Shown here one piece after another: positions 53,164 to 63,837 of a stretch of 64,000 nucleotides of DNA (the first letter of the stretch is position 1; the number at the start of each line of letters is the position of its first letter). A model generated the notes under the pieces. The model had not been told where the DNA came from. It saw nothing but the letters and a program-made list of their open reading frames with translations, and ran no database searches. Origin of the DNA: Ceratodon purpureus (Eukaryota > Streptophyta > Bryopsida > Pseudoditrichales > Ditrichaceae); the NCBI GenBank assembly GCA_014871385.1, contig CM026425.1, positions 682,001-746,000 of the forward strand, in the 5' to 3' direction. Made by a program: the position numbers and the translations under genes.

Positions 53164-54735
53164 CTCTTCGCCGTTTCTGTGAGAGGTTGCCACCTACCTT
53201 GCCGCCCTTCACCTTCTCCTTCTTTCTCCCCTTCGCCCTGGTCTTCTCAGCAGATTCCTCTGCCGCTTGCTCTGCCTCCTTGGCGGTGCGTGCCCTGGTC
53301 CGCACATTGACCTCAGGGACAGCCGCGGGACACCCACTCACTCCAACAATCCCAGCGAGCTCCTTGTATGTGGTCTTGTCAGCTGAGTACACATTCTCTA
53401 CCGTCGCACATTGTCCCGCGCCAACATCATCCTCCACCTCCGGCCCCTTTGCCCTCTTTGCTCTCAGCTTGAAAGGAGACCGGGGCGAAACAGACTTCAT
53501 CACCTGGGCTCCTTCTCCCTCCGGTGCTCCCAACGAGGCCACACCAGCCGATCCTTCCACCGCGGCTGAATCCTCTACGGCTGCCTCTCCTTCCAAGCAG
53601 ACTGAAGCTTGCACATCCAACCCCCCCTTCTCTACACTAGTCCTCCCAGCATCGCCCTTCTCCTTTGGAGCTTGCTCCTTCTCCTTTAAAGTACCCTCGG
53701 ACCTCCTTCTTCATACCGCCATAAATTTTGCAGCAGCCTCCTCCGAAACCAATGTCTCCACCAAACCCCCAACCGTGGTCCCCGCTCCATCCCGAGGAAG
53801 TTCTCCCCAAAGCACTCTTCCCTTGCGTCCCGGGAGGCATTGTGACCCCGGCTTGGCCATTTCATTCCTCTCAGGTTGCGGCGGCGTGTCCTTCCCCTTC
53901 ACTCCCTGCGGTCCCTTCTTTTCCTCTGGCAGCACCTCCACTCCCTTCACTCCATGTGGCCCCTTCTTCTCCTCTGCCATCACCTCTGTCCCCCTCACAC
54001 CCTGCAGTCTCTTCTCCATTCCCGTCACCACTTCTCCTTCCACCTCTGCCCCCTCCTCTACTGCCTCGGCCTTCTTCTTCCCGCTCCCAACGACCTCTGC
54101 AGTCTCACTCTTCTTCTTCCCGCTCAGACCAACCACAACCCCTCCTTCAGCCTTCTTCCCGCTCCCACTGACAACAATACCAACAACCCGACCACCCTCA
54201 CCCCCTTCAGCTTCCCCTGGACTCATCACTTCGACCAAATCCTCCTCTTCCACATCTCCTTCCGCACGGTCTTGGCTGTCTGGCTGTTGTGGGCTGCCAT
54301 CTCCACCGGCTGCCTGTGAAGGCTTGAACTCCATACTGACAGCGCCGTCTCCTCCATCCTCTGTCTCCTCATGTGAGCTCGCATCATCTTCCGAGCTCCC
54401 ATCCGAGTCGGTAGTGCCGGAGCTCGAACGTTCCGGGGACATCTTGGGATGGGGCTCTTCATCATCTGAAGACTCCTCTTCCGACCCTAGATCTGGTTCA
54501 AACCCCTTCAAGTGAGTGCCCTCAACGAGAGCCTCCATGACCACCTTCTGCACCGGCTTCTCCAACCTTGGTGCCTCTCTTGAAATTATGCTCTCTCCTC
54601 TCAGAATCCGCGGTGGCACCCCACCAAACTCTTGAGGCACGCCTCCTGAGCATGCTGCTTGGCTTGTTCCCCAATCGACTGCTCCTCCCGCGCTGTTGAA
54701 AGCCTTCTTAGGTGATGCAAACCTGAGGCTAGACC
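53164..54735 (-). pseudogene. acidic Ser/Gly-rich exon of the RING-SET gene, with in-frame TGA
   Basis: The exon starts after GTCGTGGCAG (54736) in phase with the RING-like exon and ends at AGAAGAG|GTGGTG (53164). It encodes SSLRFASPKKAFNSAGG, an acidic stretch (LGSEEESSDDEEPHPKMS), Gly/Glu/Val repeats (KKKAEAVEEGAEVEGEVV; EEKKGPHGVKGVEVLPEEKK) and a basic C-terminus (KKEKVKGGKVGGNLSQKRRR) that looks like a nuclear localisation signal. One TGA at 53711-53713 interrupts the frame. A GTATGA donor-like site lies just before it, so a short intron is an alternative. The exon is probably a disordered linker between the RING-like and SET modules. Confidence 0.55.
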
Positions 54736-55757
54736 CTGCCACGACACAGGACATTAGAGTCTTTACACATAGTACTAAATGTAATTGTAGTCAACTAGCA
54801 CAAATGAACCAGTACTGTCACTACCTATTGGATTTGAACTGGTGCACCATTTGTACAAGTCTGCAATTTAGAATGTACTGTAGGACCTGGACTCAATCTT
54901 CATTTACCATGTAGGACTTCTAGTACCAAGTTAAATAAAGACAAGAAATACGTGTTGTAGCTCCGTCAAGTACAGTGTCGTCTGTGTACAGCATCGTAAG
55001 TACATTTCAACCACAATGTAGTACATAAGATACTTGCTCTAAGTAGCCGCATGTACCTGAAGATTAGGCCTACTATACAAATATGACTTTTCCAGCACCT
55101 AACTAAAGTCACCAAGTACTATGCAATACACAATAATCTATGGAATTTAGTGAAGCAACTTCTTGTACACATGCTGCATTTACTGAATTTAACACCAATA
55201 TACAAATATGACATTTCCAGCGCCTAACCACTACCTGCAAGTACTATGCAACACACAGAAATCTATGGAATTCACTGAAGCAACTTCTTGTACATATGTT
55301 GCATTCAGACTTTTACACTGATATACAAACATGACATTTCCAGCGCCTAACAGAAATCACCAAGTATTATGCACTACATACTAATCTATGGAATTCATCA
55401 AAGCAACTTCTTGTACACATATTGCACTTAGACTTCGACACTAAGGTATACATTTAGTCACATGCCGTTTGTGAAATTGACCTTCTTATACACTGTGCAA
55501 GCTTAACTTCTCTAAGATGACGATCAGATGAGTGATCGCAACCACAGGTATGGAGTGTACAACCTTACTAGCCAATGGGTGTACTGGTTATACTTCCTAT
55601 AACAAACTTCTAGAACTCACGAGAAGTGGAACAGTCGCATACTACAATCTGAGCTACGTAGTACAAAAGCTCTGAAATCCCTACAAAGCACAACATCGAC
55701 TATTCAAGTAACAAGACACATAATAAGAGTCTGAAAATTAGGTTTAAGCAAACTTAC
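54736..55757. other. intron with a 125-bp triplicated unit and many GTAC words
   Basis: From 55079 to about 55450 a unit beginning ATATGACATTTCCAGCGCCTAA and containing GAAGCAACTTCTTGTACA is repeated three times (starts about 55079, 55206, 55330). GTAC words are frequent throughout. Confidence 0.75.
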
Positions 55758-56598
55758 CATCCGAAGGCACCTTGGCCATAGCCTGGTTTGTTCTCTCTTC
55801 CATCAATCTCTTCCTTTCTTCGGCCAGTCCTAGCATCCTAGCCTTCTCCACCAAATCTGCAGGTGGCTCCCCCCAGCCAAAACTTCGGTGCCAATCCGGG
55901 TGACACATCTCCCCACACCCTGTGGCCACGCACTTGCAACTTTGTACGAAGACAACTGAAGCACAAAAAGGATGATACAAGTGTCTACAGGAGGATACAA
56001 CCATGTCATTCTGCGGAAATGGGAAGGAACACAAGCAACAAGTTGTAATCCTGATCTGCGAGGGCTCATCTAAAAAATCGACCCCGGGCAGAATTGATTC
56101 CCCAGCCGCATACACCATTGGACTTGGAGCGAAGTTCAGATTGCTCCTCCCCTGCTCCAATTGAAACTTCTCTACTGCAAGGGCATCAAACTGCAGCTGG
56201 CCCTTGTCCAACTCCCTTGTCAACGCCTGGATCTCAGCCTCGGCACTCCACAGCTCCTTCTTTGCGGCCGCGACCATCTTCTCCTCCTCTGCTAGCTGCT
56301 CCTGAATTCCCTCCATCTTGATCTTCTCCTTGTATACATCCGCTCCTTGCGACTCAAGTGTTCTTATCAATGCCGTCTTCTCCTCCTCCAGTTTCCTCAG
56401 CTGGCCCATGCCCCATTCAGACTGCTTGGTGCTACAAACGGCGCGGTCAAGCCGTTGAGCCGCCTCCTTCTTCAGCTCCCGCTTGTGCTTTTGCTCCAAA
56501 TGGATGGCCTGCATTAGTCCCTCCACGCATTGCAGCCGATCCTCCACTGCCCCCTTGGCCAACCTCCCTCTACCCTGATCACATGCCTGCGCATCCTC
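55758..56598 (-). CDS. coiled-coil and RING-like zinc module exon of the RING-SET gene
   Basis: The exon begins after GTGTTTGCAG and ends at TCGGATG|GTAAGT, phases 0 and 1. The first two thirds are a long coiled coil (QKHKRELKKEAAQRLD to ALTRELDKGQLQFDALAVEKF). Then comes a Cys/His module: CCLCSFPFPQNDMVVSSCRHLYHPFCA, followed by CKCVATGCGEMCHPDWHRSFGW (about 56060-55880). The spacing C-x2-C ... C-x-H-x2-H-x2-C ... C-x-C ... C-x3-C resembles a RING/treble-clef fold. I believe similar HLYHPFCA modules recur in repetitive genes of non-seed plants. It may mediate protein binding or ubiquitin transfer; the function is not known. Confidence 0.65.
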
Positions 56599-56721
56599 CT
56601 GCAAACACACACCCGAGACCATGGCTGATTCAAGTCCCCCCCTTGATTCACCCGGTGCCCCACGACCCCGCACCCTCACCACGTCCCCTTGCTCCCCCTT
56701 CCCTTCTCAACCGGGCTCAAC

Positions 56722-57570
56722 CTTGATGCCGCGCCACTCCTTTCCTCGCACGTCCACCTTCTTCTTCCCCTCTTCGCACTTGGAATCTTCGATACTCTTC
56801 CTCAACTCCTCCAACTTCCCTCGATCTAACTTGTACCGACTCCTTTGTCGCTTGTTAGTCTCCTCCCCGAATGCACACCAATTCACCCGACCTCCACCCT
56901 CTTCGTACTCCAAAGCAACTCCTTCCGCAAACCTGATGGTAATCAGGTTCGGATTCTCCTCTTCTTCGTGCTGGTACAGAATCGGATGCAAGTACTTCAC
57001 CCTATCCACCACCTCTTGAACCTCGCAGCCCTGCCAATAGAATCCGCTACGGCCCCCATCCCCATACGGTTTACCAAATAACCTACGCACCGTGTCGGAG
57101 GAGACTGTTCCGCGACGAAAGTGGTGGGGAGTGTCTCCCTCGTTGGAGAGTCCATACTCTGCTGCAAAATCTGCCTTCTTCAGCTCCCGTGGAGGCTTCT
57201 TCAACCTGTCGATTTCTTCATCAACGTCCTCCACGCACAGGAAGGCCTTCTCGGACCGCACCGGTCCCTTTCCCTTCTTCTTTGCTGTGGACCTCGAGCC
57301 TGCGGCTGGTTCTCCCTCCTCCGCGTCCCGGCTTGGTGCCCTCCCTCGGCTCGTTCCTCTCCCCTTCTTCTCGATCTCCTCGACAGCAGGCTCGCTCGCA
57401 GATGTCCCTCCTCCGGCTCCCTCCCCTCGTGCCTTCTTCCGCGGACCCTCCCTTCCCCCTTCATCTTCATCGCTCCCCACACCTCGACTTCTTCTCTCTC
57501 GCGCTCCCTTACTTCTCCCCCTCCTCGCGCTGTCCCTGTCTCCAGAGCGCGCGCTTTGGCTGCGCTCCAT
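56722..57570 (-). CDS. first exon of the RING-SET gene: basic N-terminus and conserved globular region
   Basis: The ATG at 57570 gives MERSQSARSGDRDSARRGRS; the exon runs 283 codons to ATCAAG|GTTGAG in phase 0. The first 110 residues are Arg/Gly/Glu-rich and probably nuclear. A structured region follows (DEEIDRLKKPPRELKKADFA, FGKPYGDGGRSGFYWQGCEVQE, YEEGGGRVNWCAFGEE), rich in aromatic residues and with no family I can name. The start was chosen because it is the first ATG in the frame and lies in a GC-rich, start-like context. The whole five-exon gene would encode roughly 1,430 residues. Confidence 0.6.
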
Positions 57571-60290
57571 TGCTGCCCCACCCAACTCCTTGAGCTACCT
57601 CCAACACACCGTCACGGCGCCAAGCTAACCAACACCCGCCTAAACCATCACAATCCAAGCCGACCAACACCCGTAGAAACCCACATTACGGCTAACTAAA
57701 ACCCTAAACCATTACCCCTAGCAATCCCCACCCGCCATTCCTAGTTGAGGCACAGCTCGCAGACTCCACAAGCATGGCAGACCTCGACCCCCAACTCGGG
57801 AGGTGCGAGACGAAGGTGACCCCCGACCACCGGTCACCCAACAAATTTCACAACATGCCCACCGCCGGTCACCGGTCACCTCCACATTCTCCATCGACGG
57901 TAACCGGTGACCGCCGGTCACTCTGGTGGGTAATCACTTCCCGCCGTTTTCTAAGCCGTCACTTCAAAAATTTCCAGCTATCGTTGCGTGTTAACATTAA
58001 TTCACATTTGGTGGTATACTCCCACACTTAATTCTATCTTATCCTAAATCTGACTAATTTACTTAATTACCATTCTTAAAAAATCCCCAAAAATTTAAAA
58101 ATGCCTAAAAAAATTCTTGTAACTTTAAACGTACATGTAAAGCTCTAAATAAATTTTCCGCGTTTTCACAATGACATTATACACTACGGTGAGGGTTTCC
58201 AAGAATAATAAAATATTTACTCCACATAATCAAAATTTCATAAGTAGATCGCCACTCGAATGATGAGAAAATCTCTCAAAGTATTATTTCATCTTAGAAT
58301 TAAATTGGTCTAATAACGTTGAAAAAAAACATTTTCAAATGAATTTTTTCATTCATCCCTTCAATTTTTTATTTCTTTCATTTTTGCAAAAATGAGATTC
58401 AGATATCTAAATTGTTACATCAATGCGTACCACTTTTTAATTATTTTTCCTTCAAGTAGTCGTAAATGAAAACCAACTAAAATACTTTTACTTCACTTTG
58501 ATTTCACAATTACGCCACTCTTCAGTAACTTCTATTTTTGTCCTTGAAGGAACGTTGATTTTTTTAAATTAATTCTTTTCTAGATTTTCATCTTATTTAA
58601 CGTGGGAAAGACAACAAAATTTGTCAATTGATTTTTTTCTAATTTCCTATCATCAAATAAACTTTAAATAGATCTCGTTTTCTTTTCCATTTTAAATGAA
58701 CAACATATATAAAGCAATCTCTACAATATCTTGATCTTTCGTCTTTGGAAAAATGTCCTTCTCAATTCTTTCACTTCTTCTGTTTCTTTAAATGTTTCAT
58801 ATTTTATTTAAAGGGGGGAAGAAATAATCTTGGTCTATTATTTTTCTAATAATCTTGATCTATTTTTTTTTCGTTCTTCTTTTTTGATATATCATATCAA
58901 CTCTTAAGAAGGGGCGCACAAAATGACGTTCATTCATTTATTTTTTAAATTTATCTCTCTATTAATAAAATATCTTAAAGTAGTTGCACATGTTAAATGA
59001 ATATATTAACTATCTCATAGTTTGATTTTGCACGCTATACTTTTTCCATCATGCTAATTTCTAACAACTCATTCCTTATTTAAAGAAAAAAATACATATA
59101 AAACAAATCTACCTTTATTTTAGAATATTCTATTTTCAAATTGCTATGACAAGAATCCATTGGCACCCATAACTCTAGGGAATTCACTTTCATTTCTCTA
59201 TTACATCACACTTCAATATAGTATTCCTTCATCCTTTAACTAATTTTTTCCCCTTTGTTCTTTTATCACCATATTTCATATTTGTCTCTTTTTTTAATCC
59301 TTCTACTATTGTTATTTTTTTCTTCTATTTTTTTCCATTTTACTTATTTTTCTTCCTTCTTTTATTATCGTATTTCATATCTGTTTCTATTTTATTTATC
59401 CTTCTATTATTTTTATTTTCTTCTTCTATTTTCTTTTTCCTTTCAATTTTTTCCTTCTTTGGTCTTAATATTTAATATGTTATTTTAGGGGGGGAGGAAA
59501 TGATGTCCATATTTTAATTTTAATTTTTATATTATTATTAAAACAACTTCAAAAAGCTATACATGAAAAAAATTAAAAAACCAAAAATTAAACATGTTGT
59601 ATAGAGTACTTTCTTGCATTCTCCTTTTCCCACCATGCTAATATCTTAACTTCTCATGTTCTCTTTTATAAAATGATGAATTCTAGGAAGAAATCTCAAT
59701 TCAAGTACGGAGGTTTATTTTCAAAATACTAAATTAGGAACCATATACAATTCTAAAAAAACAAGTGTATAAATAATCGATACTCATGGTTTTCAATTTA
59801 TATTTTTTATAACAACGTATTAAAAAGAAAATTTTATTAGAGCCATGCTATAATTTAATTTCAAAAGCTTGCATAATATTTTGGAATGCTTCAAACAACC
59901 AATGACTTGACTGAACTAGACTTCATCCCAAGTTCATCTAAAAAAAACCTGAAGTGGAGACAAGTCCATAACTTTGAGACCTTTAACGAATATACAATTT
60001 TCAAGAGCAGGATGATTGCACATTAGAAGGATGATTGTAATCAAATGACCAATCTCGGAAACCGTATCTGTTCAAGGCTAGGATGCTAAGTGCTTCAATG
60101 AATCGCAGATCCTGCCGCCGAGGCTGGACATCAACTCCCGCCACTCCATGTATTTGAATTCCGCCACATGTCATGTCGAGATGTGCTGGCTCATATGGAT
60201 CTAAATCAAAGCGAATCCATAGTGTCAGAATAGACTATCCTGATTGGCTGATCCCAATCACCTAACCTCTCTTCTCCCAAGGAATTTCAA
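57571..60290. other. promoter-side flank and AT-rich spacer
   Basis: Around 57825-57930 there are several CCGGTCACC/GGTGACCGG words forming short palindromes, a possible regulatory cluster upstream of the RING-SET gene. From 58.0 to 60.2 kb the sequence is AT- and pyrimidine-rich without genes; the open frame at 59255-59488 is compositional. Confidence 0.4.
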
Positions 60291-60299
60291 CGACTCAGA

Positions 60300-60880
60300 T
60301 TGAGTAAGGCAGAGTACTTATTGTACACTTTAGTACTAAAAGGTCTCAATGGTACACTGGAGTTTTGCCAAAACTGCACTACCTCTAGTGTACTTCCACC
60401 CTACCATGGGTGGCGCCCGTCGTCGCGTCTGCTCGCGCCCGTAGGCACATGCGCGAGCACTCGGGCGTGAGCGCAAAAAATTAAAAAAATAATAAAAAAT
60501 TGGTTTATTGGTGCACGCGCCCACATGCTCGCGCCCGTAGGCACGCGCGCGAGCACTCAGGCGCGCACAAAAAAAAATATATATATTTATTTATTTATGT
60601 ATTTTTATTTTTATTTTTTTAATTCTTTTTGGTGCGCGCGCCAGAGTGCTCGCGCCCGTTCGCATGCGCTCGAAAGCTTGCGCGAGACTTTCACAAAGAA
60701 ATTGTTCATTTCATTTTGGTGATAGTTCATCCTTTGGGCATGTGCATGTAGGCATGCACATAGGAAAAAATAAAGCACCAAAATGAAATGAACAACTTCT
60801 TGGTGGAGGTTGGGTGCGTGCGTGTCGGTCTGCGTAGAAAAAACTAGCACAAAAATGAAATGAAACCGAACTCCCAAAAC
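60300..60880. repeat. GC-rich hairpin units with A tails and GTAC cluster
   Basis: TGCTCGCGCCCGT occurs at about 60414, 60528 and 60648, each followed by a partial inverse such as GCGCGAGCACTC and an A tract. Five GTAC words lie just before, at 60314-60400. The word CACCAAAATGAAATGAACAA occurs at about 60776 and inverted at about 60700. Confidence 0.7.
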
Positions 60881-61079
60881 TCATGTAGATATGTTCTTGT
60901 ATGATTTGAATCCTGATTTTCGTACTATTAAAGTTATTCTTGTTAAATATAGTTTTATATTTTGTTCATGATTGCATTCATTAATTAAATATGTAAATAA
61001 CTTATATTTCATGTTATTCTTAAATTTATTTATCATGTTTCATTTAATTGGCACAAATAATAAGTTTACATAACAAATA

Positions 61080-61880
61080 TAGGAAAAAAAAATACATCAT
61101 AGACTTGGAATGATAAAATAAATACATGATAGGCTAAGAATGGAAGAAAAAAAAAAACAAGAAGATAGAATGGAATAGTAATGAACTTAAAAAGGACTAG
61201 ATGATAGAACGGAAGACAATCGGAAAAATAAAAATAAAAAAAGATGGAATGGGTGTCTATTGGAAGAATAAACAAATAAATAAATACATGATAAACTAAG
61301 AATGGAAGAAAAGGAAAACAAGAAGATAGAATGGAATTATAATGAACTTAAAAGGAACAAGATGATAGAATAGAAGACAATTAAAAAAATATATAAAAAT
61401 AAAAGATGGAATGGGCGACTAATGGAAGAATAAATAAATAAATACATGAAAGACTAAGAATGGAAGAAAAGGAAAACAGAAGATAGAATGGAATTATAAT
61501 GAAGTTAAAAAGAACAAGATGATAGAACGGAAGACAATTGGAAAATTAAATAAAAATAAAAGATGGCATGGGCGACTAATCAAAGAATAAATAAATAAAT
61601 AAATACATCATCCAGTAGAAATGGAAGAAAAGGAAAACAAGAAGATAGAATGGAATTTTAATGAAGTTAAAGGATGAGATGATAGAATGGAAGACAATTG
61701 GAAATTTTAATATATAAAAATAAAAGATAGAATGTGAGACCAATGGAAGGCTAATAAAATAAATAAATACATCATCCACTGGATATAGAAGAAAAGGAAA
61801 ACGAGAAGATAGAATGGAAGAAGAATAGAAAAATCAACAAATAAAGGGATAGAATGGAAGAAATATAAAAAAAAATCATG
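61080..61880. repeat. A-rich satellite, about 160-bp monomer, five copies
   Basis: Monomers are marked by GGAAGAAAAGGAAAACAAGA followed by AGATAGAATGGAAT, at about 61138, 61302, 61461, 61619 and 61786. Words such as AGATAGAATGGAA, GAAGAC(A/C)AAT and GCGACTAATGGAAGAATAAA recall the satellite at 14.3 kb, but the monomer differs. Confidence 0.85.
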
Positions 61881-62200
61881 GATAAAAGCCATCAAGTGTG
61901 ATGAACGACATAGTCAACAATGAATTGACGTTTCAATAGATTATGATTTAATCAACGCGAAGATAGTAGAAATGTAGACAAAATGTTCTAGTTTAAACAA
62001 AATTAAACCAACTCCAAAATCTTCTACTGATCTAATTATCTATGCCTTTTGCTACTATTTTTATTCTAATATCATATTACAAAAATGTTCTCATCACTCA
62101 TCGATCTCCATCACATCGCGTACTGAGCAATTGAGCTCCTTGGTCTAGCAACAATTATTTGTGCATAAAATTGCAATGAACAACTTCTTGATGGAAGTCC
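61881..62200. other. AT-rich spacer
   Basis: Nothing recognised. Confidence 0.4.
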
Positions 62201-62435
62201 GATGCGAGCTATCGAGCGAGTGCAGACGGGCGCCAATACTCGGGCGCGAGCATACCGGCGAGTGCAAAGGAGGAAGTAGCACCAAAATGAAATGAACAAG
62301 AACTTGGTGGAAGGCCGGCGCACGCCATCAGGCGAGTGCAAACGGGCGAATGCAGTCAGGCGAGTGCGGACGGGCGAGTGCGGACAGGCGCAAGCATATG
62401 GCCGACTGCAAAAAAAAAAAAAAAAAAAAAAAAAA

Positions 62436-62473
<38 letters not shown>

Positions 62474-62567
62474 CTTTGACTAGTTTATGTGTGCACGTTT
62501 GCTGATACGCTTGCGCCCGTCTGCGCGCGCCTGAGTGCAGACGGGCGCGAGCATACGGGCGAGTGCG

Positions 62568-62608
<41 letters not shown>

Positions 62609-62825
62609 TGGTTTCTGTGTGCGCGTTTCTTGATACGCTCGCGCCCGTCTGCGCGCGCCCGAGTGCGGACGGGTGCGAGCATACGGGCTAGTGCGAAAAA
62701 AAAAAACAAAAAAATAAAAAAAAATTAAAAAAAAATAAAAAAATAAAAAAATTGTTTCGCAACCGCTTGTATGCTCGCGCCTGAATGGATGCGCGCGAGC
62801 GCGAGCGCGCGCAGAAGTCAGCGCT
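62201..62825. repeat. GC hairpin/A-tract array
   Basis: GC-rich units (CGCTCGCGCCCGTCTGCGC with GCGGACGGGTGCGAGC and relatives, at about 62203, 62330, 62508, 62636, 62772) alternate with pure A or A/T tracts. At 62410-62473 about 25 A, 26 T and 13 A lie in a row. The units are inverted within themselves and could form strong hairpins. Confidence 0.8.
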
Positions 62826-62940
62826 AGGTAAATTTGTTTTACCCTTAACGTGAGTCAACCGGTCAATGCCCTTATGTGATGGACACGGGGGTGTGCCTTG
62901 TCACCATGACGGACTAACGGACTAACGGACGGTCGGTCTA

Positions 62941-63156
62941 TTATGACAACCATGTGAGTACTGAGTTCAAGGATTCCAGAGTCAAGGTATACCATGTCCT
63001 CGTCCTTCCAGCGTGTGTAGTCTTTGCCGCTTCCAGAGCAGCGCTCGAGACAAGTCCTTCGAAGTATGAAATTGGTTGTGGCGCTATGCTCTGAATTCGG
63101 TATAGTTTGTGAACTATATTTGCCTTAACATGCGATTTCTGATTTCTCCTGTACAC
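62941..63156 (-). other. possible downstream exon of the ParB-like gene
   Basis: Two minus-strand frames overlap. One has SYFEGLVSSAALEAAKTTHAG; the other reads KDYTRWKDEDMVYLDSG and ILELSTHMVVII, which looks more like protein. A join to the upstream exon could not be fixed. Confidence 0.25.
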
Positions 63157-63177
63157 GGTATGGACATGGTGATATAG

Positions 63178-63837
63178 TCATGTAAGATTTACGAAAACAA
63201 TCAATAGTACTAAAGCATTTCCGAGTTTTTTTAAATAGACTAATTCATGATTGAAGTTGTGGAAGATATTACCGTCGTGAAGTACCGCTACCACCGTTGG
63301 TACATCACCCTTAGGATCCAGGATAATACTATCTACGGAATAATGCCATGTTATGTTGCCCTTATGGTACTCGTCGATTAGAGGCATCCAAGCCTGCAAT
63401 TGGTGATTGCCGTCCCAGACCATGAACATCATATTGGAGAAAACACACAAGTCTTCGTCTGCTTGAAGCATCCTCTCAAATTCGTTGTTTACCTGCCGCC
63501 ACTCCGGACTCCACGAATCCGATATTTCTCTGGTAACCTCGGTTGAGCGTCCGTTGTTATCCACAGCAGACACATAGAAGAATCTGTTTCCCTCCATATA
63601 CCCACTGGCGATAAAATATGAAGCTAGGTGAGAGACATCACTCTTGAGGTATGGTCAAACAACGGGGAGCGACATCATCCTACAAAGAGGAATTTTAAGT
63701 CTGCTCTTGGACCTTGGCTCCCACTTCAAAGCGTCCAATCGAGAAGCCGTATTGCCAGTGGCAGCACCAACAAGATCATGAAGCTTTGAATTAACCTCAC
63801 TCCGCGTTAGTTGAATCGGGTCAGGATCTGCAAACAA
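63178..63837 (-). pseudogene. ParB-like DGNH-motif gene fragment with in-frame TGA
   Basis: The exon begins after TTGTTTGCAG (about 63837). The frame reads DPIQLTRSEVNSKLHDLVG, is stopped by a TGA at 63657-63655, and continues in the same frame as PYLKSDVSHLASYFIASGYMEGN. It includes MFMVWDGNHQLQAWMPLIDEY (about 63420), followed by WHYSVDSIILDP. The V-x-DGNH-x2-x-AW pattern matches the nucleotide-binding DGxHR motif of ParB/sulfiredoxin-like domains, with Arg replaced by Gln. The 3' exon edge near 63240 is uncertain and the gene continues off the right of the window towards its 5' end. Its pairing with a methyltransferase domain, as at 8-11 kb, cannot be seen here. Confidence 0.5.

Noticed and set aside
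53133-54515. 460-codon plus-strand Ser/Pro/Phe-rich frame
   Set aside because: It is antisense to the acidic exon of the RING-SET gene; the minus strand has phase-consistent splice sites and the plus frame has only low-complexity content.
57092-57699. Overlapping plus-strand frames of 134-192 codons
   Set aside because: They mirror the GC-rich first exon of the minus-strand gene; three frames are open at once because of composition.
62489-62728. Poly-Lys/poly-Phe frames
   Set aside because: They are pure A-tract translations within the GC-hairpin repeat.
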